A DNA stretch of 64,000 nucleotides, from assembly GCA_950106755.1 (NCBI GenBank), contig OX467082.1:19468001-19532000 (forward strand). The letters run 5' to 3'. This DNA comes from Climacium dendroides. Taxonomy: Eukaryota > Streptophyta > Bryopsida > Hypnales > Climaciaceae. Within the stretch, counting starts at the first letter, position 1. The number at the start of each line of letters is the position of its first letter. Made by a program: the position numbers and the translations under genes. The notes under the pieces are model-generated. The model had not been told where the DNA came from and did no database searches. It saw nothing but the letters and a program-made list of their open reading frames with translations. Shown here in pieces: positions 43,701-56,297 of this stretch.

Positions 43701-45420
43701 AATTGGCCATCCTAAAATAAATTGGTATGCTTTTCAAAAGCTTTGGTCACTCCATCTCTCCTTTTGGACATTGATTTTTAAAGCACACTTCCATTCCAAG
43801 TGCCTGCCATTATTTTTTTGGCAGAATCATTCTCTTTCCTATTTTTTTGGCATCATTACCAAAAGTCTTTTATTTGAATTCAATGCCACTGTCTTGTGTA
43901 GGGTGGAATGACTTTTTTTTTCCTATTTTATTTTCCGTAATTAGCAAAATTGTTCCATCCCAAGCCAAGGCCATTTCTTTTTCGTTGATCATTCCCATTC
44001 CTTTCATTTTTTGCTCCATAGCAAAACTCTTTCATCCCAAGTGAATTCCATTCATTTTTTGTGGTATCCCAACTCTCTCCGAACTAAATGGTAATTTTTT
44101 GGGGCTGTTAGTTGAAATCACTTTCACACACTATTTTTTGTGGACTTATCTCTCTCACAAAATTGTTCCATCCCAAGCCCAATCCATTTTGTATTTGTTC
44201 CATCATTTCCTTTCATATTTTTTTTCCATTAATGAACAAAGCTCTTCCCATTCCAACTCTATGCCATTCTTTTTGGTTTGGATCATTCTCTCTCTTTTTT
44301 TTTGCTTCATTCCTAAAACTCTCCCATCCCAACTCATAGTTATTCTTTTCTTTTCGAACATTTTTTTGTTGTTGAAAGAAATGGACAATTTTCATGTTCT
44401 AACATTCCAATTTCTATTTTGTTTTGATTCATTAATTAGGAAGACTGTTTTATTCGAACTCATAGTTTTGCTTTATTTGTTCAATCTTTCCCTTCCCTAT
44501 TTTATTTTTTCTAATTCACTAAAGTTATTCCATCTCAACTCAAAGCCATTATTCTTATTTTTTTGTTCCATCATTCCCTTTCCTTTTATTTATTTTTTTC
44601 ATTACTAAAATTATTCCAATCTACTTCAATGTCATTCTTTTTTTTGTTGGATCAATTACTTTCTTTTGGAGGGGGGGCTTCATTAACTTCTAAAATATAG
44701 ACCTGTTTTTTTAATGCAATGTTTTTTCCATTTGTTCAAAAAATAAAAAATAAAAAATGGAAGTGTTTAAGGAGTTCATGAAGCCAAAAAAAATGAATGA
44801 TTTACAAAAAAAATTAATGGCATTGAGGTGGGATGAAAGAGTTTTAGGAATGAAGCAAAAACAAAAAAAGGAAAGAGAATGATGGAACAAAAAAATAATG
44901 GCTTTGAGTTGGGGTGGAAGAACTTTGGGAAATAAGCAAAAATAAAATAATGGCTTCGGGAGAACTTCAGGAAATAAGCAAAAATAAAATAAGGGCTTTG
45001 AATTGGGAATTTGAGAATTGGGATGGGAGAATTTTAAGAAATAAGCAAAAACAAAATAGAGAAGGGAATGATTCAAAAAAGAAAGATGAACTATGAATTG
45101 GGATGGGAGAGTTTTAGGAACAAAATAGAAAAAAGAATTATTCAACCAAAAGAAAAAAATTAAGTATAAGTTGGGATGGGAGAGTTTTAGGAATGAAGCA
45201 TCTATAGAAAAAGGAGAGGGAATGATCCAACCCAAAAAGAATGGCATAGAGTTCGGATGGGAGACCTTTGCTAATTCATGGAAAAAAAAAGGAAAGGGAA
45301 TGATGGAACAAATAAAAAATGGCATTGACTTAGGATGGAAGAGTTTAAGGAATGAAGCCCAAAAAATTAGGAAAGGGAATGATGGAATTAAAAATTCAAG
45401 TGGCGTATTGAAGGCCTAGA
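43700..45420. repeat. Long inverted repeat built of degenerate tandem units
   Basis: Left arm (about 43740-44690) is T-rich with repeated words such as TTCCATCATTCCCTTTCC, AAAACTCT and CATCCCAACTCA. The right arm (about 44760-45415) contains the same words inverted (GGAAAGAGAATGATGGAACA, AGAGTTTTAGGAATGAAG). Units are roughly 75-85 bases. The centre is near 44725. This is a foldback structure; open frames in it are low-complexity artefacts. Confidence 0.7.
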
Positions 45421-45860
45421 ATTTTGGATAACTCCCTACTATTTCTTTCATTTTAAACAAAAAGCGCTTTTACCCTTTTATCTAGTACACTACATTTCCA
45501 AAATATTTCCTCAAAGTGTCCTAATCATTTCCTAAATCAAAGAATTTAGAGTCTTTGTTTTACACCCTAAAGTATATGTTGGTTCAAAGTAATTTGAAGT
45601 GTTAGAAGAAGTAAGGATAAACATTTTCCACCACAACGATGGGGACATGCTCTTCCATGAAGTTTCTTCCAAATCTTAGTCCGTGGAGCTCTTAATTTGG
45701 CCTCTTGCTTTCATTGACTTGTCGGAATCCAAAACAAGTTGTTGAGACTGAAATTAATGGTTCCCCTGCTCCAAGAATAGGAGGGATTGAAGGATGTCAA
45801 GCCCAAGCGCATTTCAAAGTCATTTCAAAGACGTGCTGGACGACCATGTCCATGCCCTGG
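45421..45860. other. Intergenic, no feature
   Basis: AT-rich. I see no gene or repeat of note. Confidence 0.4.
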
Positions 45861-46560
45861 AGTCCGTGCCCTGACTTCAAGTCCACGCCCTGACTTTAAG
45901 TCCACGCCCTGACTTTAAGTCCACGCCCTGACTTCAAGTCCGCGCCCTGACTTCAAGTCCACGCCCTAAAAACCACACCCTGATTTCAAGTCCGTGCCTT
46001 GACTTTAAATCCACGCCATGGAATTTGTGATTCAATTGCGCTCTCTCAAGTTCCTCCGCTTCTGTGAATTGTCCGCCCTGGAGTCCGCACCCTGCGTCCG
46101 CGCCCTGACACAGCCCATTCAGCGAAAACATATGTTCAACTTTGCCATCTTCTCTCCCCACAAATATGAGGAATCTAAAACAAGTGTCAGCATTTAATGT
46201 TTCCTTTTTTCCAAGAAAAGGAGGGACACTATCTTCCAAGACCATTAAATAGGAAGAAGGAGGGATCCCATGCCGAAGGTCAATCTACTTTTTAGTGCAT
46301 CTCCAAGTGCGTACCCCCATTTCTGTAGTAGAGTCACGCCCTGAAGTCCGTACCTTGAAGTCTGCACCCTGGAGTCCACGCCCTCTGATGACATCCACGC
46401 CCTGGAGTCCGCGCCCTGACTTCAAGTCCACGCCCTCACTTGAAGTCCATGTCCTAGAGTCTATGCCCTCGCTTGAAGTCCACGCCCTCATTTGAAGTCC
46501 ACGCCTTGGAGTCCACGCTGTGGAGTCCACGTCCTATGATGATGTCCGCGCCTTGAGTAG
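45861..46560. repeat. 19-bp minisatellite, two clusters
   Basis: Units like CCCTGACTTCAAGTCCACG repeat at exactly 19 bp from about 45868 (45868, 45887, 45906, 45925, 45944) and more loosely to 46015. A second cluster with CCTGGAGTCCACG and CTTGAAGTCCACGCCC words lies at about 46330-46550. The core GTCCGCGCCCTGAC is the inverse of the 20-bp unit at 43264-43343. Confidence 0.75.
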
Positions 46561-48886
46561 CGCCAGCGCAGTGAAGTTGCAGCCTCCAACTTCTTGAATT
46601 ATCGTGGGCAAAGTTTTCAAGAGTGCAGGGTTAGGGTTTAGGGATTAGAGTTTAGGGTTTAGAATTTGAGTTAATGGCTTAGGGTAGATTAAATAACAAA
46701 TTGATGTAGCAATTACCTTTAGAAAAGAACCTTTCTCATGCATCGAAATCAATTTAACTTGTAAGTTCATGTGAAAATGAATTTCTTGTAGCAATGATTC
46801 ATAATTGTGGATTGGCATTCACAATCACTCTACTTCAATTTCACTTGTATGTTTAATTAAGAAAGAGTCCCTTGTGCCAAGTATTAAAGAAAAAGAATCC
46901 CTTTACATTTAGAACAAAATATAACTTGTAATTTCTCGTTTCCCAAATAAATTTCTTTTAGTTAATATGCCTAAAATTGAATCCTTAATTATGAATAATG
47001 GATTTGAAAAAATAAAACCTATGGGTTCATTAATAAAATTCAATCTATCAATTACTTTTGAAAATTGACTCCCTTCTACGTGAATCTAAGTAAACAAAAC
47101 TTTGAAGTTCTTAAAAGAACAACTTGTAACAAGCATGAAGCATCTACAAAAATGAATCTCTTTACGTGAATCCAAAAGAATGTAAGCTCTAAGTTCTCAT
47201 TCAAAAACAATCTCTATTAGTGAAATTGTTCAAGAATGAATCCCTTTCTAAGAATAACAAATTCAAAAAAATGAAACTTACAGGTTACGTTAAATAAAAA
47301 CCTTGTACAAAGCATTTTCAAATATTAGTCCCTTCACATGAATCCAAAAAAATGGAAGATCTAAGTTTCCATTCAAGAACAATCCCTTCTAGCTATTTTT
47401 TTAGAAATGGTTCCCTTCCAAGTTATCCAACCCCCCAAAATGGCATTGACTTCGAACGTAAGTTCTTTGAAATTCAATACCCCCAAAGAGGGATAGTGTC
47501 ACCCAAACTTTTGTAAATTTATTATCGGTATGATTCAAAACTTTAGTTACAAGTTAGAATGTTGGAGCCTAACGGACTTAATCCCGAACACAAATACTTG
47601 AATTTGCTTTTTTGCTAAAATATAATTCTAGGAAAGAAAAATGGTGAGAAACAAATCCAAGGAAGAGAATTAAAGGCAAGCAGGGAATCCAAGGGTAGGA
47701 TCCAATCTACAATTCTTTTTTATAAAAAAATGAGAACTAAACCAATAGAAAAAATTGTTTCACCTATTTTCCTTTTTTTAAAGAGTCTTTTGCCCCATGT
47801 ACCATAAACAAATGGGTCAAATTTTTCTATGTAAGATTTAATGCAAAGTATCCATTGTCATTATTGATTTTCTAATGCATGTGATGGCCTTTAACTTCAT
47901 TTTTTTTATTATCTATTTTTTTATGACATGTGAAGAGAATGGAAAGGTATTGTAAAAAAATTTATCATTGAGTTGGAATGGAGTTGGGATGGAGTGAGTG
48001 AGTGAGCCTAAATCTAAACCCTGAACCCTACCCCTTAAATAGTTAAATTTGGCTTTGAGGTGATTGCTAGACTAACTTCATATTTTTTTGATGTTCTATT
48101 TTTTTTATGACATGTGAAGAGAAAAAAATGGCATTGAGACATTGAGTTAAATGGAAGAGTTTTGCTTGTAAAGAGAAAAAGAAACAAAATGCTTTTGCCC
48201 CCTAATTAAATGTCCCATATACCATACATGGAACGGAAAGGAATGTCAGTTCGTTGGAGTGTAAGTGCATGTTAAATGTTGTTAATAAAAGCAAACAAAT
48301 GTGAAAAAATTATGAAACAAATCTTGTTTTTCATTACCTATTTTTTATATGAGAAATGGGAAGTGAATGCAAAGACTCCAATTTGGTACCATAAAAAAAA
48401 ATTATGTTTGAGTTGCAACGGTGCTAGATTGTGAGCATGTGAGCGTGAGCCTACGAGCGTTGAGCATGAAGTATGTGAGCGTGGAGTTCTGGAATTGTAA
48501 AAAATTCAATAATATTTATAAAAATAGAATTTTCAAGAAAGGGATTCAAATAAATTCTATTTTCAGGATATTCGTACCCTATTACCGTGGACCTTTTGCC
48601 GTGGACCTATTACCGTGGACCTATTACCATGGTTATATACAATTTGTATACAATTTTGAGTTGCTATTACTGGTTAGAGTAATAGAAGTGCATGTTGCGA
48701 AAGGCAAACAAATGACCTACAAGAAAAAGTAAGTCGAGATTGAAAATAGGGTGTATTGAATACTTCAAGAAATTACAGTATTCAAACATACAAATTGGTA
48801 CTTCTAAAGCTATACATTTCACTTTAGTGTATAGTCCTTCAATCATTAATACCAATCACCTAGGGTTTCTTGGACTTCTAAACATG
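46561..48886. other. AT-rich intergenic region
   Basis: No gene supported. Holds a degenerate TTTAGGG stretch (46627-46661), an inverted-sense one (about 48008-48040, AAACCCTGAACCCTACCCC), and three copies of a 14-bp CCGTGGACCTATTA-like unit (about 48585-48640). Confidence 0.5.
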
Positions 48887-51800
48887 TTAAAGACTGTCCC
48901 TTGAAACTTTGATGATGTTGGCCTTTGTGAGAAGGAGCTTCACTTCATTGAAGCTGAAGCTTGGAGAATGTATAAACTTATCCTCTGCCGGATTCATTTT
49001 GCTGAAGTAGCGAAGTAAGTAATAAAGATGTTTGCAATGCACGTACTGCTGGCGTCCACCAATTGCTGAAATGGCCATGTCGACAAAATCAGGACAAGTG
49101 CACTCTGGATACATGCCAAGTGTAATGCGATAAAGCTTTTGCTGAGGTTCAAGTCCAGATTGAAGGGAGATTATGGCTCCAAGTCCAGGGAAGGGGAGCA
49201 AGGTTACTCCTAGAATTGTTCCCTTGACATTACCAGCACTCTCCCATTTATTGCGGTGCTCTGTTGTAGGAGCATTTGCAATACGGCGAATAGCTTTGCT
49301 CCTTCGAGTAGTTGGATATGTGTCAGCATGCAAAGGACTAGGATGATCATAGTAGATGGCCTGGAATACATTGGACATGGTCAATAAACGTCGAGGAGAC
49401 ATAGATGGTCGTTGTTGTAGCTGGAAACCAGCCTCTTGCAACAACAATGTTTCTTGGCGGGTCAAATTTGTGCCTGTTAGTACAGGCCACACATCCGGAA
49501 CTTGGGGCCAATCAATTACCCAAACTCGTTTGGAGCCTCGGACACATCGTTCAATATCATCTGGGCAAAACCAGAAGTCAGTCATGATCTCTTTGTTTCC
49601 GCCGTACTGTTTTTTTCTACCACGGTAGGTCGGAGCTGGAGTACCTCTAGATCCCTTTGCAATTTTGGCAACACAGCGGATGTTTGAATTCCGTTGTTGC
49701 GCGTGACATTTGCAATTGGACTTGTGTGAGATTCTTGCAATATGCCACTGTAAAGTATCACAGTCAGTTTCCATTGCAAATGTCACATATGGTACATGCG
49801 TAGAATCAACCAACGTGTCTGCTTCATTAGAAGCAACCGTGGGTGAACATGTTGATCGTGTTTGTACTCAAGGCTGAGAGAAGTTGACCTTGTCTGGACG
49901 ATGAGAGTCACCATCTGACCCAATTGGGAGGTCAAGCTTTCGCTTACTTCTACCAAATACTTCTTCGCCTTCCAAATGGGGAATACGTGATGCAACACCA
50001 ACCCCTCCAAGAAGGTCGTTCAGAGCCTTCGCAATCTTCTTAGGATCCCCGCTACGTCTAGCGCCTCGTAACTTTAACTCCTCTTTAGATGGCCCTGACC
50101 TTGATATGTTGCCTTTCAAAAAAGCTCGATAATTGGTCATTTGCATGAAAGTTCGAATGCAGTCATCAGAAGTTGCGGCAAACAAATCATTACCCCGATT
50201 ACCCGATTGCTGCAACCACCTATTATGGACTGTTTCGGATAAGTTGCATGATGGCATGTCTGCCATCTCCTCAACATTTAATTCCTGAAACAACAATATC
50301 AATGACAAATCAAATCCAAAATTATGTATCATCAGAGTTCTGAGTTACAATGAAATACTTAAACTTTAATCTCTCTACTATACGGGCAAGGCTCCTCTCG
50401 GCGCCGAGGGGAGAATCCCCGATACTCTGGAGTGATCAATATTTTCAAAGAAGGTAGCAATATTTGCTCCAAGCTTTGTTTCAGTAAAATAAAAGTGGAT
50501 CTAAAAGATTGCAAAATAAGAAAGATAAGGTAGGAAAATTACCATTTGCATGAACCCGCCCCACTGACGATATCGAAAGTGCCAAAATGCAAGCCACAAC
50601 TCGAGTTCCCTCATAGCATCTTCCGAGGCTGCTCCAGATGAAAGCCACCAAGATCGTATCGCTAGGTAACGCGTCTCAGCTTCGTCCATAGTTTTGGAGT
50701 CTTTGTATTGCTTACAAAGTTGAGTATGTTGGTGTTGCAAGTCCGGCTTGATGAGCTTCTGTGTATGGCGATGCAAAGAGGTACTCCAATGTAAAAGACA
50801 TGTCCGCTCTCGGTTCACCATCTTTGTTTTGGGATCTCCTGATCCATAGACAATTCGAACGGCATTCCAATTCGCTTGTGCGCTATCAGCCATAAAGCCT
50901 TTAAAATTCGGATTCTCAATGCCATTGCGTCTCATGACTCCGTTCAAAGATCTCCACATGATGCATTGAACCTCAGTGTCCTCAGATTGCATATCACACA
51001 CTGCTATTGTCATCACTTTCCGGCATCCTGTATCGTAAACATGGCAAGCCATGGTTGTCCAGTCTTTAACCCGCTTGACATGGTCAAACATGAGCCACGC
51101 GTTCTCCAGATCTCCACCCGGTTGCATCCATTTGACAAGGTCCACACCACTCCTTGGCCCTTCTACAAGCATCTTAAACAAGTAAACCTTCTCTTTGCCT
51201 TGACCAGGAAATACACTATCATGGATGTACTCAAACCTCAAATTCCTTTTCATATTCATGATACTATCTATTATCCCACTTTTGCCACTTGAACGGAAAG
51301 ACGAAATAACATTTCAGATATTAGGAGAACTTAGTATCTGGAACTTGTCCATTACATCATCTAACGAATTCCCTTGCAACATCTGCTTTGGACCTTCACC
51401 GTTGTGTATCAAGTGGCTATCAAGAAATTGCTTGCTAGCTGCTAGGGCAATGGCAGAGTTAGTGGCACTAGGGGTTTTGGAAACCTCGCCAGCAATGAGT
51501 TCGGACACAAAACCTAAAGACTCTCTACATGTTCCAAAAGCGACCGGATGCACATGATTCTCCAAATGAATGCAAGCTCTTGTCATGCTTGCAGAATCAC
51601 CAACAACGTAATAGATTCGAGCATCACAGACATTGATGCAATGAGGCAGACATTTGCATATCTTACAAAGGAGGGTAGAATCCTTTGGAGGAATGGCACC
51701 AATACGAAATGGTCCAAGAGTGAAACCACACCACTCAGTCTCGTTTGGCTGAGAAGAACGCTTCAAGTAGTTGCATTCTGAATTCTTACAAATAAGATGG

Positions 51801-52690
51801 CCTGCACACGAAGATTTTCTAAACTTCAAGCCATCGTGATTGTTGATGTTAGATGTCATTGTCCTACACCAAGCGTGTCCATCATAACGTTTATCCATGC
51901 CCTGTAACTTCCCAGCAGCAGATGATGAAGTCGGCATTGAAAGAGAAGGCAACTCAAAAACTACATCTCCGTCAAAATTAGCAGGAAGGTACTGAACCTT
52001 GTGATGGATAAGTGCATCATAGTCTAATGATGCTACTTCATTTCGAGAACCACGTATAGACGCTAGCTTACGTAGGCAATCCACAATACTAATTGCGGAT
52101 GTACAACCGGGATATGTTGGTGGACGCGAGTACGTGGATAAAGCAAGACTACTAGAAGGCATTAGCTTTGTCGTAGACAATGTGTTGAGGGCATCGTTAG
52201 AGACTGTACTAGGAAGTATTGGCTGGTTTGGAGACTCTCCTTTGGACTCACTCGACAGATCTATAACAAGGTCATTGGGTTCTTGCTTTACAATGAATAA
52301 AGGAAAAGGAGTGACAATATTTGTGACATGCTCACTTTCAGAAGTGTTTCGGTTGTCACGATGGGAAGGAGGCATGTCCACTGTAGAATGTTCGGAATGC
52401 CGATGTAACATCTCAGTGGAGTCTACCCTCATAACAAATGGTAAACCGTAAGCTCGATAGCGCCCTTCCCGAAGATGCCAGAAATGATTGTCATCAACTA
52501 CCATTCTTTGCATATGGATTGACTCTCTTAAAGTTCCGGACTCAGAGAATACCTCCTCTTCAACATAGATACTAGACATGACAAATCCAAAACGTACATG
52601 AAGAAGGTGAGCGGAAACCACAATAAAATCCTGATCTCCAAGAGGGAGAAAGAGAGGAACCTCATGGCCATCCGCTCGAAGGGAGGCCAT
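48887..52690 (-). pseudogene. MULE-like transposase gene with SWIM finger, two in-frame TGA
   Basis: Two exons on the minus strand: 52690-50543 and 50284-48887, with a 258-nt GT-AG intron between them in phase 0. Together about 1180 codons. Exon 1 has a Cys/His-rich block (CAGHLICKNSECNYLKR, then CKICKCLPHC ... HLENHVHPV) like the WRKY-GCM1/FLYWCH fingers at the front of MULE transposases. A transposase-like core follows (KDWTTMACHVYD, FMADSAQANWNAV, RTCLLHW). Candidate acidic residues are the Asp in KDWTT and in MADSA; I cannot fix the third. Exon 2 ends with a SWIM finger, CTCPDF then CKHLYYLL. TGA at 51314-51316 and at 49868-49870 break the frame without frameshift. No terminal inverted repeats found. 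Family call by motif only. Confidence 0.7.
50285..50542 (-). other. Intron of the MULE-like gene
   Basis: Donor GTAATT and acceptor TTGTTTCAG on the minus strand. It contains CTCGGCGCCGAGGGGA at about 50398-50413, the same core as the satellite in the neighbouring gene's intron. Confidence 0.65.
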
Positions 52691-53348
52691 GTTCCCAAAA
52701 TCGAATCCCACTATTGACAAGAACAATATGACCTAAACTATTTCAACGATCAAGTACGTTTGAACTGAGCACCCTTCCTAAGCGTACTGCATGGCCATAT
52801 GAATGAGATTAAAATGGATTTGACAATCCAGGATTTGCAACGTTAGCATCTACAATTAATATTCATTAATATAATAGCGACCCGTATATAATATACTTTA
52901 AAGAGTTACTGATACAGACGGTTGCGCTTGGAATTAAGGAAATGCGCTCAACTGTCCATTGAATGAAAGTAACACGAACGCCAAATGAATTGAACTTTAT
53001 TAAGCTTAATAGTTAGATTGTGGCACAATAACAACATGAAAATATGTAGATCTTCTTTGTACGCGAGTTTCGAACATTATAAAAATTGGACCACCAACAG
53101 TCACCAATATTCTAATAACTGAATTATGGACACAAGCCTGTAAAAGAGGGTACTTCTGTGATGTGGGAATTCATAAATCAAATTAGAAAATCGTGAAGTA
53201 CTTGCAAAAACAATTATTGGGGTTCAAATGTCGAGTACGGTGAAATCATGAATTGATTAGAGGAATTTGAATTTGAATAGTTCTGATGCTTTGAGAACGA
53301 AAGTAGTCCCAATAATATGATTGGTTACCCTAAATCCTGAACGCAGGG
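52691..53348. promoter_or_regulatory. Divergent intergenic region
   Basis: About 660 bases between the start codons of the two divergent genes, AT-rich. It could serve both promoters. I could not pick a certain TATA box. Confidence 0.35.
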
Positions 53349-56147
53349 ATGGTTCGATCCAACTACACTACCCTATTTCTCATTGATAATTATCACTACA
53401 TACAATGGTCGTATGTATGTACTGTTAGTCATATGCTTACACCAGATATCACGAGCGATGGAATTCGGCATGGTTCTAGGAAATGGAGGAAGAGAGGAAG
53501 AACATTTTTTTCTTCTAGGAAAGAGTTGCAGAGGTCAAGAAATAGAAGTAAGAAGGTTGTATCATTGACTGAGTCCCAGCCACGTGAACAAACTCAAAGT
53601 GCTGTAATGCATGTAGACGACTTCAGTATAGATCTCATTTCAAAGAGTGAGCATATTGTAAGTGTCCATGAGGAAGAGCCGCCAAGGTGTAGCATTGGCC
53701 AAGAGAGATTGCATCATTCGGTAAGTAAATATACTCGGTATTCGCAGTTCCTTTTCCCTTTGCAATATTGTATCTTGGAAGTACCATTTGGATATCCAAG
53801 AATGAATCAACTGATGACCATATAAACTCGAGAAAGTCCTCGTTACAAGTAGGGATCCATGTTATTTTGTATGTCTTTCTGACAGGGCTCATTCCTTACT
53901 CTATACACATTTCCATTGTGCTTCTTCTAACCTAGAAAGCGGACATGGCGAAGAAACGGAAAACTAGGAGTACAGCCGTGGAGGCGCAAAGAAGCGAAGA
54001 ACACGATGACAACAACAACGATCAGGAAGAAGTGACCCATTCCATGAGGTCGATGGAAGGACCAACAACTCAGAGCTCAGAGGTATTCAAACTTTGCATT
54101 TCTGTCAATCCTTGTTTCTCTCTGAAAAAATTAAGAAGGTTTAGGATTCTAGGTCGCTCCATTTCTTTCCAGTCAGGCTGTATTTGCATCAAGACTCCCC
54201 CACCCCGGCCTTGCCTTCGGCGCCCAGGGGAAGGGGGAGCGCTACTGTTTTGATCTGCTAGGTCGAAGGTGAGCTCCGGGGCCCCCGGATTCGTTCGCGG
54301 GGTCACACTTGTTTCCTTGAGTGTTCCTTTTTTTGCATCAAGACTCCCCCGCCCCGGCCTTGCCCTCGGCGCCGAGGGGAAGGGGAGAGCGCTACTATTT
54401 TGATCTGCTAGGTCGAAGGTGAGCTCCGGAGCCCCCGGATTCGTGCGCGGGGTCACACCTGTTTCCTTGAGTGTTTCTTTTTTTGCATCAAGACCCCCCC
54501 GCCCCGGCCTTGCCTTCGGCGCCGAGGGGAAGGGGGGAGCGCTACTGTTTTGATCTGCTAGGTCGAAGGTGAGCCTCGGGGCCCCTGGATTTGTGCGCGG
54601 GGTCACACCTGTTTTCCTTGAGTGTTCCTTTTTTTGCATCAAGACTCCCCCGCCCCGGCCTTGCCCTCGGCGCCGAGGGGAAAGGAGGAGCGCTACTATT
54701 TTGATCTGCTAGGTCGAAGGTGAGCTCCGGGGCCCCCGGATTCGTGCGCGGGGTCACACATGTTTCCTTGAGTGTTCCTTTTTTTGCATCAAGACTCCCC
54801 CGCCCCGGCCTTGCCCTCGGCGCCGAGGGGAAGGGGGGAGCGCTACTGTTTTGATCTGCTAGGTCGAAAGTGAGCCTCGGGGCCCCCGGATTTGTGCGCG
54901 GGGTCACACCTGTTTTCCTTGAATGTTCCTTTTTTTGCATCAAGACTCCCCCGCCCCGGCCTTGCCTTCGGCGCCGAGGGAAAGGGGGGAGCGCTACTGT
55001 TTTGATCTGCTAGGTCGAAGGTGAGCTCCGGGGCCCCCGGATTCGTCTGCGGGGTCACACCTGTTTCCTTGAGTGTTCCTTTTTTTGCATCAAGACTCCC
55101 CCGCCCCGGCCTTGCCTTCGGCGCCGAGGGGAAGGGGGGAGCGCTACTGTTTTGATCTGCTAGGTCGAAGGTGAGCCTCGGGGCCCCCGGATTTGTACGC
55201 GGGGTCACACCTGTTTTCCTTGAGTGTTCCTTTTTTTGCATCAAGACTCATCCGCCCCGGCCTTGCCCTCGGCGCCGAGGGGAAGGGGGGAGCGCTACTA
55301 TTTTGATCTGCTAGGTCGAAGGTGAGCTCCGGGGCCCCCGGATTCGTGCGCGGGGTCACACCTGTTTTCCTTGAGTGTTCCTTTTTTTGCATCAAGACTC
55401 CCCCGCCCCGGCCTTGCCCTCGACGCCGAGGGGAAGGGGGGAGCGCTACTGTTTTGATCTGCTAGGTCGAAGGTGAGCTCCGGGGCCCCCGGATTCGTGC
55501 GCGGGGTCACACCTGTTTCCTTGAGTGTTCCTTTTTTTGCATCAAGACTCCCCCGCCCCGGCCTTGCCCTCGGCGCCGAGGGGAAAGGAGGAGCGCTACT
55601 ATTTTGATCTGTTAGGTCGAAGGTGAGCTCGGGGGCCCCCGGATTCGTGCGCGGGGTCACACCTGTTTTCCTTGAGTATTCCTTTTTTTGCATCAAGACT
55701 CCCCCGCCCCGGCCTTGCCCTCGGCGCCGAGGGGAAGGGGGGAGCGCTACTGTTTTGATCTGCTAGGTCGAAGGTGAGCTCCGGGGCCCCCGGATTCGTC
55801 TGCGAGGTCACACCTGTTTCCTTGAGTGTTCCTTTTTTTGCATCAAGACTCCCCCGCCCCGACCTTGCCCTCGGCGCCGAGGGGAAGGGGGGAGCGCTAC
55901 TGTTTTGATCTGCTAGGTCGAAGGTGAGCCCCGGGGCCCCCGGATTTGTGCGCGGGGTCACACCTGTTTTCCTTGAGTATTCCTTTTTTTGCATCAAGAC
56001 TCCCCCGCCCCGGCCTTGCCCTCGGCGCCGAGGGGAAGGGGGGAGTGCTACTGTTTTGATCTGCTAGGTCGAAGGTGAGCTCCGGGGCCCCCGGATTCGT
56101 GCGCGGGGTCACACCTGTTTTCCTTGAGTGTTCCTTTTTTTGCATCA

Positions 56148-56297
56148 CACTACTAGAAAATTTCGTATTTCTGTTGTTTTGGTTGCGTTGATTTGGTCAA
56201 AATCTGACAGAAATCTGTTGAAACCAACAGATTTCTATCAGATTTTGACCGGATCAACGCGACCAAAACAACAGAAATACGAAATTTTCTAGTAGTG
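56148..56297. mobile_element. CACTA-type MITE, copy 1
   Basis: 150 bp, starts CACTACTAGAAAA and ends TTTTCTAGTAGTG, nearly a full inverted repeat (arms about 73 bp). TCA on both sides (56145-56147, 56298-56300), a 3-bp TSD as in the CACTA superfamily. The inner end keeps ATACGAAATT. Confidence 0.88.

Noticed and set aside
44099..45419. Frames of 60-204 codons in the foldback
   Set aside because: Products are Phe/Ser/Leu- or Lys/Gly/Met-rich from T-rich or A-rich repeats on opposite arms; not coding.
45934..46530. Frames in the 19-bp minisatellite
   Set aside because: Repeat-driven frames, no start context, and they change with unit number.
49868..51316. Recoding of TGA (selenocysteine or altered code)
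   Set aside because: Other stops in the window are of all three kinds and occur in plainly decayed elements. No recoding signal was seen.
56148..56297. Inverted repeat as a terminator or attachment site
   Set aside because: CACTA ends, a 3-bp TSD and recurrence in a satellite word fit a MITE.
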